From NCBI RefSeq assembly GCF_040199715.1, contig NZ_JBEFNA010000001.1:62001-126000 (forward strand): a DNA stretch of 64,000 nucleotides. The letters are read 5' to 3'. A program made the translations under genes and the position numbers. The stretch comes from Fusobacterium sp. SYSU M8D902 (GTDB lineage: Bacteria; Fusobacteriota; Fusobacteriia; Fusobacteriales; Fusobacteriaceae). Positions 37,475 through 48,496 of the stretch are shown piece after piece (position 1 is the stretch's first letter; each line of letters begins with the position of its first letter). The notes under the pieces are model-generated. The model did no database searches. It was not told where the DNA came from and was given only the letters and a program-made list of their open reading frames with translations.

Positions 37475-38563
37475 TTATAGAAAATTTTCATTAAAATATA
37501 CCATCAATGCTTCAAACTCTTTTTGAGTATTAGCCACTGTAAACATATCTATTCTAAATCCACCCATAGATGTCTTTAACTCTAAAGATAGAGTGCTCTC
37601 GTAATCAGCACTATCAAGAATAAAAAACTTAGAAACCTTTAATTTTCTATTTGGATTGTGGAAAACAACTTTTAATTTATTGATATATGGAGATGCTTTT
37701 AGCATTTTTAGCATATCCAAAAGCTCCTGTGGTCTCTCCTCTATAGTTGAAGGTAGCTCCTTTTCCCAGATACCAACATTTGTTGTTCTTCTTGGTAAAT
37801 GTCTACAATCCTTTACTCTTCTTACATAGAAATCTCCCATTGCAGATAGTTCTACATAGATTTTTCCATCTTTTTCTATCTCTTCAACAAAGTAGCTAAG
37901 TTCCAATTTCTCATCTAAATATTTAGCTATAAGTGACTTTTCAATCTCTGTTCCTTTTACTAAAATATTGAAAAACTCTTTATTCTCTAGATAATAATTA
38001 TAGTCAAGTTTTATAGGTAGTGGTGGAATTTCAGTTACATGTTCAAACTCTCTAAACATAAAATAAGATTTTACACCTAAGATTTGAGCCATTAAACTAA
38101 CCATAAATATCTCTGCTGTATATCCTCCAACAGTACAAACAGAAACATTATACTTATTTCCAACTGTATCTACTATATTTCCAATCTCTTCTACTAAATT
38201 TCTTAATCCCTTTGTTTTAAATTCAATTGGATTTCTTTTATTCATAGCTGGAATAGCTTTTTTTGTAATATTTTTTACTATCTGTTTCTTTAGGAAAAAC
38301 TCCTCTAAAACCTCACCAGCCAATCTTCCATTAACAGTATCATGAGTTATCATAAATAGGTGTTCCCCTGAAAAAACATTTTTCTCTCTCAAGTTCTCAA
38401 CAGAGATGATCTCTATTCCGAATCTTATATCTCTTAAGTCCTCTATCTTTTCCTCTTCATAGTAGCTTAAAATATCGTCCTTTGTGATACTCTCTTTCTC
38501 AGGATTGTGCTTAATATAGTTATCTATTAGACTTGTTCCAACTGTAATTATTAAATTATCCAA
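37475..38563 (-). CDS. CARF-domain protein of the APE2256 type, possible RelE-like C-terminus
   Basis: The 362-aa protein resembles CRISPR-associated Cas_APE2256/CARF proteins. Residues 1-185 carry the nucleotide-fold loop ITVGTS (6-11), a second conserved block TVGGYTAEI (144-152) and EIPPLPI (178-184). Residues about 205-255 look like a winged helix (LEL.YFVEE..KDGKIYVELS). The C-terminal 100 residues end with FRIDMFTVANTQKEFE, which recalls RelE/HigB toxins, but this is only a visual resemblance. CARF domains bind cyclic oligoadenylates or similar signals. It has its own promoter and terminator, and no CRISPR array or cas gene lies in this window. Confidence 0.68.
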   Translation of the reverse strand: MDNLIITVGTSLIDNYIKHNPEKESITKDDILSYYEEEKIEDLRDIRFGIEIISVENLREKNVFSGEHLFMITHDTVNGRLAGEVLEEFFLKKQIVKNITKKAIPAMNKRNPIEFKTKGLRNLVEEIGNIVDTVGNKYNVSVCTVGGYTAEIFMVSLMAQILGVKSYFMFREFEHVTEIPPLPIKLDYNYYLENKEFFNILVKGTEIEKSLIAKYLDEKLELSYFVEEIEKDGKIYVELSAMGDFYVRRVKDCRHLPRRTTNVGIWEKELPSTIEERPQELLDMLKMLKASPYINKLKVVFHNPNRKLKVSKFFILDSADYESTLSLELKTSMGGFRIDMFTVANTQKEFEALMVYFNENFL

Positions 38564-38605
38564 TTTCTTCCCTCCTACCTTTAATCATAAATTATCCTTA
38601 CAGAT

Positions 38606-38634
38606 ATTATTACCTTTAATTAGAGGTTTGTCAA
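38606..38634 (-). promoter_or_regulatory. Promoter of the CARF-like gene
   Basis: Minus-strand TTGACA (38629-38634) and AATAAT (38606-38611) lie 17 bp apart, about 45 bp upstream of the ATG and just after the DUF1667 gene. Confidence 0.6.
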
Positions 38635-38652
38635 TACTAAAGATAGTTTATT

Positions 38653-38997
38653 TTACATATCTCTACAAGCTACTATATTTGCACCTGTTCCTAAAATATT
38701 TTCTATGATTATCTCACCATGTTTTATTGGTGATTTTACCTCTATATTATTCAATAGTTTCATACACTCAAAATTTAGTTCTTTTGGAATACTCATATCT
38801 GTTTTTACAGGTAATCTATTGTGAACTCCACCAACTATTCTAACAGTTGAAGTTATAACTCTTTTAGGAGCAGTCAACTCCTCTTTAGCATATACCGGTC
38901 CTCTTGGACAAGTGTTTCCTGTCACATTCAAACTCTCTGTATCTATCTTTAAATGACATCCCATTGGACAAACTATACACACCATCTCTTTTATCAT
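38653..38997 (-). CDS. DUF1667 protein, partner of FAD oxidoreductase
   Basis: The 114-aa protein has a cysteine-rich start (MVCIVCPMGCHLKID) and a further Cys in NTCPRGPVYA, giving a likely metal-binding cluster typical of DUF1667. Its ATG directly abuts the stop of the upstream FAD oxidoreductase gene, implying coupled translation and a complex. In clostridia this family is encoded with a GlpA-like dehydrogenase and an NAD/FAD oxidoreductase, as here. Its biochemical role is not settled. Confidence 0.88.
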   Translation of the reverse strand: MIKEMVCIVCPMGCHLKIDTESLNVTGNTCPRGPVYAKEELTAPKRVITSTVRIVGGVHNRLPVKTDMSIPKELNFECMKLLNNIEVKSPIKHGEIIIENILGTGANIVACRDM

Positions 38998-40260
38998 CTA
39001 TCTCCCCTCCTCTGCTACCAAACATACCTCTATCTCTTTTCCTTTTACACCTTCTAATAGTTTTTTCGGAACAACTATTTTCTCCATCTCTCCTGGAGCT
39101 AGATGTGATTTTTTTAGATTTACAAGTATATTCTCTCCATCTCTTACCTGTAATCTCATATTTCTGTAGATATTATTTACTCTCATAGAGATCTCCAAAA
39201 ATTTATCTAAATTCTCTATTCTATACTTTTGTGGCACTGTATAAGTTATTCCAAGTCCAGTTTTAATATCTATATACTCACCTGTCTGTGCCTCTCCCTT
39301 AACAAATTTTGCTGCTGCTTTCCCTGCTTTTCTTGCTTCTGCACTTACAAAGTCAACTAGATCATGTACATGAACCACATTTCCACAAGCAAAGATTCCA
39401 GGTATACTTGTTTCCATCATCTCATTAACAATTGGCCCTGAAGTTCTTCTATCTATTACAATTCCTGTTTTTCTTGAAATATCGTTCTCTGGTATAAGTC
39501 CTACTGAAAGTAGTAGTGTGTCACACTCATACTCTATCTCTGTTCCTGGTATAGGTCTTCTATTTTCATCAACCTTAGCAATTGTAACTCCCTCTACTCT
39601 CTCTTTTCCTTTTATATCAATAACAGTATGACTCAAATATAATGGGATGTTGTAGTCATTTAGACACTGAGCTATATTTCTAGCTAATCCTCCTGAAAAT
39701 GGCATAAGTTCAACAACAGCTTTTACCTCTGCTCCCTCTAATGTCATTCTTCTAGCCATAATAAGTCCAATATCTCCAGATCCTAAAATCAAAACCTTCT
39801 TACCTACCATATATCCTTCCATATTGATAAATCTTTGAGCTGTTCCTGCTGTAAACACACCTGCTGGTCTCTCTCCTGGAATTGAGATAGCTCCTCTTGT
39901 TCTCTCTCTACAACCCATAGCTAGTATTATAGATTTAGCCTCTATCATCATGTATCCATCCACTGTATTTATTGCATGAACTATCTTCTCTGGAGTTACT
40001 TCCAATACCATTGTATCTAATTTATACTCAATATTATTCTCCTGTAATTTTTTTATAAATCTCTCTGCATACTCTGGTCCTGTAAGCTCTTCTTTAAATT
40101 CATGTAATCCAAAACCATTGTGGATACATTGTTGTAAAATTCCACCTAATTCCTTATCTCTCTCTATTACTAATATGCTCTCTACTCCATTATTTCTAGC
40201 CTCTATTGCTGCTGCAAGACCTCCAGGTCCTCCCCCTATTACCACTAAATCATATCTCAT
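38998..40260 (-). CDS. FAD-dependent pyridine-nucleotide oxidoreductase of the glycerol cluster
   Basis: The 420-aa flavoprotein has the N-terminal FAD Rossmann motif GGGPGGLAAAIEA, a central NAD(P) motif GSGDIGLIMARR (about residue 160) and GIFACGNVVHVHDLVD before the C-terminal region. It lies 13 bp after the GlpA-like gene and abuts the DUF1667 gene. It probably accepts electrons from glycerol-3-phosphate oxidation and passes them to NAD or another carrier. The acceptor is inference; the redox centre would be FAD only. Confidence 0.85.
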   Translation of the reverse strand: MRYDLVVIGGGPGGLAAAIEARNNGVESILVIERDKELGGILQQCIHNGFGLHEFKEELTGPEYAERFIKKLQENNIEYKLDTMVLEVTPEKIVHAINTVDGYMMIEAKSIILAMGCRERTRGAISIPGERPAGVFTAGTAQRFINMEGYMVGKKVLILGSGDIGLIMARRMTLEGAEVKAVVELMPFSGGLARNIAQCLNDYNIPLYLSHTVIDIKGKERVEGVTIAKVDENRRPIPGTEIEYECDTLLLSVGLIPENDISRKTGIVIDRRTSGPIVNEMMETSIPGIFACGNVVHVHDLVDFVSAEARKAGKAAAKFVKGEAQTGEYIDIKTGLGITYTVPQKYRIENLDKFLEISMRVNNIYRNMRLQVRDGENILVNLKKSHLAPGEMEKIVVPKKLLEGVKGKEIEVCLVAEEGR

Positions 40261-40273
40261 TTCCTAGTTCCTC

Positions 40274-41707
40274 CTACTTTTTAGTCTCTCCTGTAAGTAT
40301 GTATGCCCCAACTTTATCTTGAACAATCTCATCTAAATTCTTATTTAACTCTCTTGCTAATATCTCTTGTACTCTCGGTCCACAGAATCCACCTTGGCAT
40401 CTTCCCATACCAGGTCTACATCTCTTTTTAACTCCATCTACAGTTTTAGCTCCCACCATTCTATGAATTACATCTACTATCTCTCCCTCAGTTATGCTCT
40501 CACATCTACATATGATTCTTCCATATCTTGGATCTTTCTTTATTACTTCTGCTTTCTCTTCTGAAGATAGTTCCATAAAATGAATCTGTGGTCTATTTTT
40601 TTTATGCTCCTCTTTCTTAGATACATCTCCCAACTTCTCTACTATCATTCTAGCCACATCTAAACCTATTGCTGGTGCTGATGTTAATCCTGGCGATTTT
40701 GTTCCAGCTATATTAAAGAAATATGGTGCATCCTCCACTTCACCTATTATAAAGTCTGGACAGTCTGACTCAGCTCTTAAACCATTGAAATTTTTTATAT
40801 TATCTCTAAAGTTTATATCTTTCACACTCTTTACAGCAGCTGCTCTAACAGCATCCAATCCTGCTAGTGTATTTCCTACATACTCCTTATCATCAGTCAA
40901 ACTTGCTGTAGGTCCAACTATTAAGTTACCGTGGGCTGTTGGTGCTACTAAAACTCCTTTTCCAACTTTTGTTGGACATTGGAATATAACATTATTTACT
41001 AAGTTTCCTTGAACTTTATCTAATAGATAATACTCTCCTGCTCTTGGAGTTATCTTTATCTTTTTAGAACTTACTAAATTATTTATCTCGTCAGCAAACA
41101 ATCCAGCTGCATTCACTACTACCTTTGTTTCAAACTCTCTTCCATCAGTTAATATAACCTTGTATCCTTTTTCTAACTTCTCTATCTTTTCTACCTTTGC
41201 ATCTGTAAGAACTTCTACTCCATTTATTGCAGCATTTTCCAATAACTTTATAGTCACTTCCCAAGGACCTGTAACACCAGCTGTTGGAGCATATAGAGCA
41301 GCTACTACTTCACCACTTACATTTGGCTCCATTTTAAGTATCTCTTCCTTCTCAATGATTCTTAACTCTGGTATTCCATTTTTTAATCCTCTCTCATAAA
41401 GTTGTTTCAAATGCTCTCTCTCTTCCTCTGAAAAAGCCAAAACTAATGAACCTGTTCTTTTAAATGGTGCATCTATCTCTTTGCACAACTCTTCATACAT
41501 AGAGTTTCCAAGGGCATTGTACTTAGCCATTAAAGTTCCCTCTTTTGCATCATAACCTGCATGTACTATTCCTGAGTTTGCTTTACTTGTACCATTTGAA
41601 ACATCATGCTCTTTTTCCAATACTTTTATTTTTAAATTATATTTTGCCAATTCATATGCAGTTGCAGCTCCCATAACTCCTGCACCTATTATAATTACAT
41701 CTACCAT
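40274..41707 (-). CDS. GlpA-like glycerol-3-phosphate dehydrogenase with BFD-type [2Fe-2S] domain
   Basis: The 477-aa protein is a FAD-dependent oxidoreductase of the DAO family. It starts MVDVIIIGAGVMGAATAYELAKY (FAD loop about 6-16), has SGIVHAGYD and ends its catalytic domain with FNIAGTKSPGLTSAPAIG. The C-terminal 90 residues form a BFD-like domain with cysteines in IICRCES, RCRPGMGRCQGGFCG. It follows glpK behind its own promoter and leader terminator, which suggests GlpP control. It probably oxidises glycerol-3-phosphate to dihydroxyacetone phosphate. Confidence 0.88.
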   Translation of the reverse strand: MVDVIIIGAGVMGAATAYELAKYNLKIKVLEKEHDVSNGTSKANSGIVHAGYDAKEGTLMAKYNALGNSMYEELCKEIDAPFKRTGSLVLAFSEEEREHLKQLYERGLKNGIPELRIIEKEEILKMEPNVSGEVVAALYAPTAGVTGPWEVTIKLLENAAINGVEVLTDAKVEKIEKLEKGYKVILTDGREFETKVVVNAAGLFADEINNLVSSKKIKITPRAGEYYLLDKVQGNLVNNVIFQCPTKVGKGVLVAPTAHGNLIVGPTASLTDDKEYVGNTLAGLDAVRAAAVKSVKDINFRDNIKNFNGLRAESDCPDFIIGEVEDAPYFFNIAGTKSPGLTSAPAIGLDVARMIVEKLGDVSKKEEHKKNRPQIHFMELSSEEKAEVIKKDPRYGRIICRCESITEGEIVDVIHRMVGAKTVDGVKKRCRPGMGRCQGGFCGPRVQEILARELNKNLDEIVQDKVGAYILTGETKK

Positions 41708-41733
41708 ATAGCATTTCCTCCCGATCTTTTAAT

Positions 41734-41782
41734 AAAAAAAGTCAGCAAATAGACAGATCTCTCTGCCCTTTGCTGACTCTCC
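41734..41782 (-). terminator. Leader terminator before glpA-like gene, probable GlpP target
   Basis: A 9-bp outer stem (41769-41777 with 41741-41749) with an inner GGCAGA/TCTGTC stem is followed on the minus strand by a T-run (41734-41740). GGAGA lies directly before it (41778-41782). The promoter is upstream (41816-41844) and the gene downstream, so it is placed to attenuate the GlpA-like transcript. The same GGAGA-terminator layout occurs before glpF. Confidence 0.72.
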
Positions 41783-41815
41783 TATTCACTAGTCATTTAT
41801 TCTATTTTCTCATTA

Positions 41816-41844
41816 ATTATCTTACTTTTCTTTTCATTTGTCAA
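41816..41844 (-). promoter_or_regulatory. Promoter of glpA-like gene
   Basis: Minus-strand TTGACA (41839-41844) and GATAAT (41816-41821) have a 17-bp spacer, immediately after the glpK stop codon at 41854. Confidence 0.7.
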
Positions 41845-41853
41845 GAGATATTA

Positions 41854-43359
<1,506 letters not shown>

Positions 43360-43382
43360 TTACTCCTCCATTTATTAAGTAA

Positions 43383-44123
43383 TTATCCACAAGCTACACA
43401 ACTGATTGAAAAGAAATTAAATAAAGCTATTCCTATTAATGCACCTATAATAGGTCCAACAATTGGTACCCAAGCATAACCCCAGTTAGAATCTCCTTTT
43501 CCTTTTATTGGAAGTATAGCATGAGCTATTCTTGGTCCAAGGTCTCTTGCAGGGTTAATAGCAAATCCTGTAGCTCCACCTGTTGCCATACCTATAACAC
43601 TGATTAACATCCCTACTAAAAATGGTTTTATTCCTGGTTCTACCATATTTTTTCCATATCCTATTGCTAGTATTCCAATTACTAATATAGCTGTTCCCAC
43701 AGCCTCTGTTACCACGTTCCAAAATTTGTTAGGTATTGCTGGTCCTGTTGAAAAAACCCCTAGTTTTGTTGCTGGATTAGGCTCTTCGTCCATAAGGTTT
43801 TTATATGTTAAGTAAGCTAATATAGCTCCTACTATACCACCTAAAACCTGTGCTATTATATAACCTGGTACCAATGCCCAATCTAAAGCTCCATCTACTG
43901 CTAAAGCTATTGTTAATGCTGGATTTAAGTGAGCTCCACTTACCCAACCTGTTAGGTAGGCTGCCATAGAAACTGCTATACCCCAACCAAAGCAGGTTAC
44001 CATCCAACCTCCACCTTTTCCATAACTTTTATTTAGGCTTAATGTCATATTGATTCCATTCCCTAAAAGTAAAAGAAATGCTGTTCCTAAAAACTCTGCT
44101 AAATACATTGCACTTGCTGTCAT
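43383..44123 (-). CDS. glpF: Glycerol uptake facilitator
   Basis: The 246-aa protein is an aquaglyceroporin of the MIP family with six predicted membrane helices and two NPA boxes, SGAHLNPALTIA and TGFAINPARDLGPR. The aspartate after the second NPA box favours glycerol over water. It starts the glpF-glpK pair behind a leader with promoter and terminator. GGGGG precedes the ATG. Confidence 0.96.
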   Translation of the reverse strand: MTASAMYLAEFLGTAFLLLLGNGINMTLSLNKSYGKGGGWMVTCFGWGIAVSMAAYLTGWVSGAHLNPALTIALAVDGALDWALVPGYIIAQVLGGIVGAILAYLTYKNLMDEEPNPATKLGVFSTGPAIPNKFWNVVTEAVGTAILVIGILAIGYGKNMVEPGIKPFLVGMLISVIGMATGGATGFAINPARDLGPRIAHAILPIKGKGDSNWGYAWVPIVGPIIGALIGIALFNFFSISCVACG

Positions 44124-44153
44124 AAAAATGCCCCCTTTTTAGATTCAAAACTG

Positions 44154-44206
44154 CAAAAAAAGCTCAAAAAAATCGCCCCCTATTAGCAACTCTTTTAAGC
44201 TTCTCC
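44154..44206 (-). terminator. Leader terminator before glpF, probable GlpP target
   Basis: A 10-bp stem (44193-44202 with 44160-44169, one G-U) with a long loop is followed by a T-run on the minus strand. GGAGA overlaps the base of the 5' arm (44202-44206). It lies between the promoter at 44237-44265 and the glpF start, so it can be antiterminated. glpP is the gene immediately upstream. Confidence 0.72.
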
Positions 44207-44236
44207 ATCTCACACAGCTTTTATTACGTTAACATA

Positions 44237-44265
44237 ATTCTAACACTTTTTTACAATTATGTCAA
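44237..44265 (-). promoter_or_regulatory. glpF-glpK promoter
   Basis: Minus-strand TTGACA (44260-44265) and TAGAAT (44237-44242) are 17 bp apart; TG one base before the -10 adds an extended element. Confidence 0.8.
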
Positions 44266-44313
44266 TACAAATAAAATTATTTTATTACTATTTGATTTAT
44301 TTATGTACACTAT

Positions 44314-44877
44314 TTAGATATCCCATATGTGACTATATGTTGTTGATACCCCTACAGCACCTGCTGCTAACGCATTTATAACATCCTCTTTCTCATTTAC
44401 AAGCCCTCCAGTTATCACAGGAATCCTTGTAGAATTATTGATTTTCTTTATTATTTTTGGCATAAGCCCCGGCAAAATCTCCACTGCACTAGGTTTATTT
44501 TCTTTGATATGATTTATTGTATTTTCCAATGAGAAAGAGTCTAAGATAAAAAATCTTTGAATAACCTTTATCCCTTTTTTATTTGCAAAAGCTACAATAT
44601 TATGTTTTGTTGTTATAATTCCATCTGGTTTTACCTCTTGCATCAGATACTCCACTCCATTGTTAGAACTAGATATTCCATCTATCATATCCATATGTAC
44701 ATAGACTATCTTATTTGCAGCTTTTAATTTTGTAACAATACCTTTAATGTTTAAGATATTTGCCATAATTACAAAAACTATCTCACTTCCACTTTCTATT
44801 GCCTCATCTAAATAAGCTTCATTCTTTAATGCTGGTATCACTGGATTTCTCTCCAATATCTCCTTTATATTTGCCAT
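44314..44877 (-). CDS. glpP: Glycerol-3-phosphate-responsive antiterminator GlpP
   Basis: GlpP binds leader mRNA in the presence of glycerol-3-phosphate and prevents termination. The 187-aa TIM-barrel protein starts MANIKEILERNPVIPALKN and contains VYVHMDMIDGIS, DGIITTKHN, VEILPGLMPKI and PVITGGLV, all family motifs. I chose the ATG at 44877, 6 nt after AAGGAG; the ATG at 44883 abuts that site. It is adjacent to glpF and two terminator-containing leaders. Confidence 0.94.
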   Translation of the reverse strand: MANIKEILERNPVIPALKNEAYLDEAIESGSEIVFVIMANILNIKGIVTKLKAANKIVYVHMDMIDGISSSNNGVEYLMQEVKPDGIITTKHNIVAFANKKGIKVIQRFFILDSFSLENTINHIKENKPSAVEILPGLMPKIIKKINNSTRIPVITGGLVNEKEDVINALAAGAVGVSTTYSHIWDI

Positions 44878-44904
44878 ACCCATCTCCTTAAATATTTTTA
44901 CTAT

Positions 44905-44913
44905 ATTATAACA
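44905..44913 (-). promoter_or_regulatory. Extended -10 promoter of glpP
   Basis: Minus-strand TGT-TATAAT (-10 hexamer 44905-44910) lies between the groEL terminator and glpP. The -35 region would fall in the terminator T-run, so the extended -10 probably drives it. Confidence 0.55.
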
Positions 44914-44925
44914 TATTTAGAAAAA

Positions 44926-44947
44926 AAGGGAGAATTTTTTCTCCCTT
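44926..44947 (-). terminator. groEL terminator
   Basis: A 9-bp stem (44926-44934 with 44939-44947) is followed on the minus strand by TTTTTCT, just after the groEL stop codon. Confidence 0.85.
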
Positions 44948-44951
44948 ACTT

Positions 44952-46586
<1,635 letters not shown>

Positions 46587-46856
46587 TTACTCTACTATTG
46601 CTAATACATCTTCTATATTCAATATTAAATATCTATCTTCGCCATCTTTGATCTCAGTTCCTGAGAATTTTGAATAAACTACTTTATCTCCAACTACTAT
46701 TTCAGAAACTTTCTCACCTTTTCCTACAGCTATTACTTCACCAATATTTGATTTTTCTTTGTCATCTGATCCTGGAAGAATAATTCCACTCACTGTTTTT
46801 TCCTCTAATTTAACAAGCTTAACCAAAACTCTTTCACCAATAGGTTTTATCTTCAT
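46587..46856 (-). CDS. groS: Co-chaperonin GroES
   Basis: GroES caps the GroEL chamber. The 89-aa product starts MKIKPIGERVLVK and has the mobile-loop region EEKTVSGIILPG and the VVYSKFSGTEI strand. I chose the ATG at 46856 over an upstream start that would add nine residues and overlap the CIRCE half-site. GGAGGG precedes it. A CIRCE operator lies 20 bp upstream. Confidence 0.97.
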   Translation of the reverse strand: MKIKPIGERVLVKLVKLEEKTVSGIILPGSDDKEKSNIGEVIAVGKGEKVSEIVVGDKVVYSKFSGTEIKDGEDRYLILNIEDVLAIVE

Positions 46857-46876
46857 TGTTCTATCCCTCCAACTTA

Positions 46877-46903
46877 TTAGCACTCTTTATTAATGAGTGC
46901 TAT
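46877..46903 (-). promoter_or_regulatory. CIRCE operator (HrcA site)
   Basis: The inverted repeat TTAGCACTC-N9-GAGTGCTAT matches the HrcA-binding consensus TTAGCACTC-N9-GAGTGCTAA at 17 of 18 arm positions. It sits between the promoter and groES, so HrcA represses the operon until heat stress. hrcA is not in the window. Confidence 0.95.
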
Positions 46904-46918
46904 TTTTCTCATAACTTA

Positions 46919-46947
46919 ATAATAAATCATTTACTCGCAACTGTCAA
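46919..46947 (-). promoter_or_regulatory. groES-groEL promoter
   Basis: Minus-strand TTGACA (46942-46947) and TATTAT (46919-46924) are 17 bp apart. The -35 box lies inside the last codons of the upstream amidohydrolase gene. CIRCE follows directly. Confidence 0.85.
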
Positions 46948-48141
46948 TAGTTTTTTTAAGTATTCATATATTATTTTACTTCCAAGTATTATATCTTCAA
47001 CATCAATATCTTCAGCAATATTATGGCTTATTCCCTCTTTACAAGGTATGAATACCATTCCTGTAGGAGCAATATCCCAAAACTTCATAGCATCATGTCC
47101 TGCTCCACTATTCATTACCATATAATCTATATTTAACTCTCTAGCAGTATTCTCCAAATCCAATAACAACTCCTTATCCAGTATTACTGGTTTGCCCTTT
47201 GAAACCGACTCCAACTTATACTCTAACTCTCTTCTACTACAAATATCCTCTATTATCTTTTCAATAGACCTATCAATTCTTTGGATACTCTCCCAATCCA
47301 CTCCTCTAATATCTATTCCAAGTTTTACCCTTCCAGGTACTACATTAAAAGCATTTGGAGAATTTTGCAAAAATCCAACTGTTGCTACACTCTTATTCTC
47401 TTTTTCTACTAGAGCTAATTTCTCTAGTTCACACACTATCTCTGCTCCTGCACAAAGTGCATCTTTTCTCATTCCCATAGGTGCTGCTCCCGAATGATCT
47501 TGCCTTCCCTCTATTGTCAACCAATATCTCGTAGCATTGGCTATAGCATCAACTATTCCAATTTTTAAATCGTTATTCTCTAAAATACGACCTTGCTCTA
47601 TATGAACCTCAAAATATTTTTTTATTCCTGATATTTTTTCACACTCTGGATTATACCCTCTAAATTTTAACATCTCATATAGAGAGATCCCCTCTACATT
47701 TCTTACAGCTTTCAGTTTTTCAACATCTATCTTCTTAGTTATCAAGCCACTTCCTACAGTTGCTATTCCAAAAGCACTAGATTCCTCGCATCTAAAGGCT
47801 GCTACCTTCAATGGAATATTTAAATTATTCTCTTTTATCCATTTTAAAACCAATAATCCAGCTACTACTCCAACTACACCATCATATCTTCCACCATTTA
47901 TAACAGAGTCCAAATGAGATCCCATTAAATAATACTCAGACCAATTCTCCTCGTAGATATATGTATTTCCTACCTCATCACTGGAATATTTCAGTCCCAA
48001 CTCTCTAGCTATATTTCTAATAGCCCCGTGCATAACATCTTCATTTTTAGTATAACCTAGTCTAGTTACACCTCCACTTTCATCTGCACCTATGGAATAA
48101 AAAGCTTTAAACCACTTTTCCAAACACTCTAAATTCTCCAT
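46927..48141 (-). CDS. M20-family amidohydrolase (AllC/hydantoinase/carbamoylase type)
   Basis: The 404-aa protein is a zinc-dependent amidase of the M20 group that includes allantoate amidohydrolase and N-carbamoyl-L-amino acid hydrolases. It has GSHLDSVINGGRYDG (metal and catalytic motif, about residue 73), FRCEESSAFG, EVHIEQG and the GAGHDAM block. The exact substrate cannot be read from sequence. It follows the 79-aa gene at 48156 by 14 bp. Its 3' end overlaps the groES promoter. Confidence 0.88.
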   Translation of the reverse strand: MENLECLEKWFKAFYSIGADESGGVTRLGYTKNEDVMHGAIRNIARELGLKYSSDEVGNTYIYEENWSEYYLMGSHLDSVINGGRYDGVVGVVAGLLVLKWIKENNLNIPLKVAAFRCEESSAFGIATVGSGLITKKIDVEKLKAVRNVEGISLYEMLKFRGYNPECEKISGIKKYFEVHIEQGRILENNDLKIGIVDAIANATRYWLTIEGRQDHSGAAPMGMRKDALCAGAEIVCELEKLALVEKENKSVATVGFLQNSPNAFNVVPGRVKLGIDIRGVDWESIQRIDRSIEKIIEDICSRRELEYKLESVSKGKPVILDKELLLDLENTARELNIDYMVMNSGAGHDAMKFWDIAPTGMVFIPCKEGISHNIAEDIDVEDIILGSKIIYEYLKKLLTVASK

Positions 48142-48155
48142 TCTTCACCTCACAT

Positions 48156-48395
48156 TTATTCCAAATCCTCTTCTACAAGTAGATTCATTTCATGCCAATC
48201 ATAAAACTCTTTCATCTTAAAAGGGATTGTTCCATTTTTATATGCAAGAGCTGCCATCTCATCTGGCTCTAATTTGTATACAATTTGATGCTCCTCATAA
48301 TCATCTAATATCATATCATGAAACTCCTTATATTTTCCATTCTCTTTCATCTCTAATAATATTTTTTCTAACTCTATTTTATTTAATTTTTCCAT
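48156..48395 (-). CDS. Conserved-looking hypothetical protein, 79 aa
   Basis: I do not recognise this protein. It is acidic and mostly helical, rich in Glu, Lys, Met and Leu (for example EPDEMAALAYKNG and FYDWHEMNLL), with no membrane segment and no cysteine. A ribosome site (AGGTG) precedes the ATG. It is 14 bp upstream of the M20 amidohydrolase, so the two are probably co-transcribed and functionally linked. Confidence 0.7.
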   Translation of the reverse strand: MEKLNKIELEKILLEMKENGKYKEFHDMILDDYEEHQIVYKLEPDEMAALAYKNGTIPFKMKEFYDWHEMNLLVEEDLE

Positions 48396-48463
48396 TTTTA
48401 CACCTCTTAATTATATAATATACTCATATTATATAATTCTTTATCAAAATAGTCAACTTTATT

Positions 48464-48495
48464 AAAAAATACCCTTCGTTAAAAGGGTATTTTTT
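48464..48495 (-). terminator. Terminator of the AGCS symporter gene
   Basis: A perfect 13-bp stem (48464-48476 with 48483-48495) has A- and T-rich arms on both sides, so it may also work in the plus direction. Confidence 0.82.
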
Positions 48496-48496
48496 T

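Noticed and set aside
37000-39000. CRISPR array that might accompany the CARF-like protein
   Set aside because: I looked for regularly spaced direct repeats around the gene and across the window and saw none.
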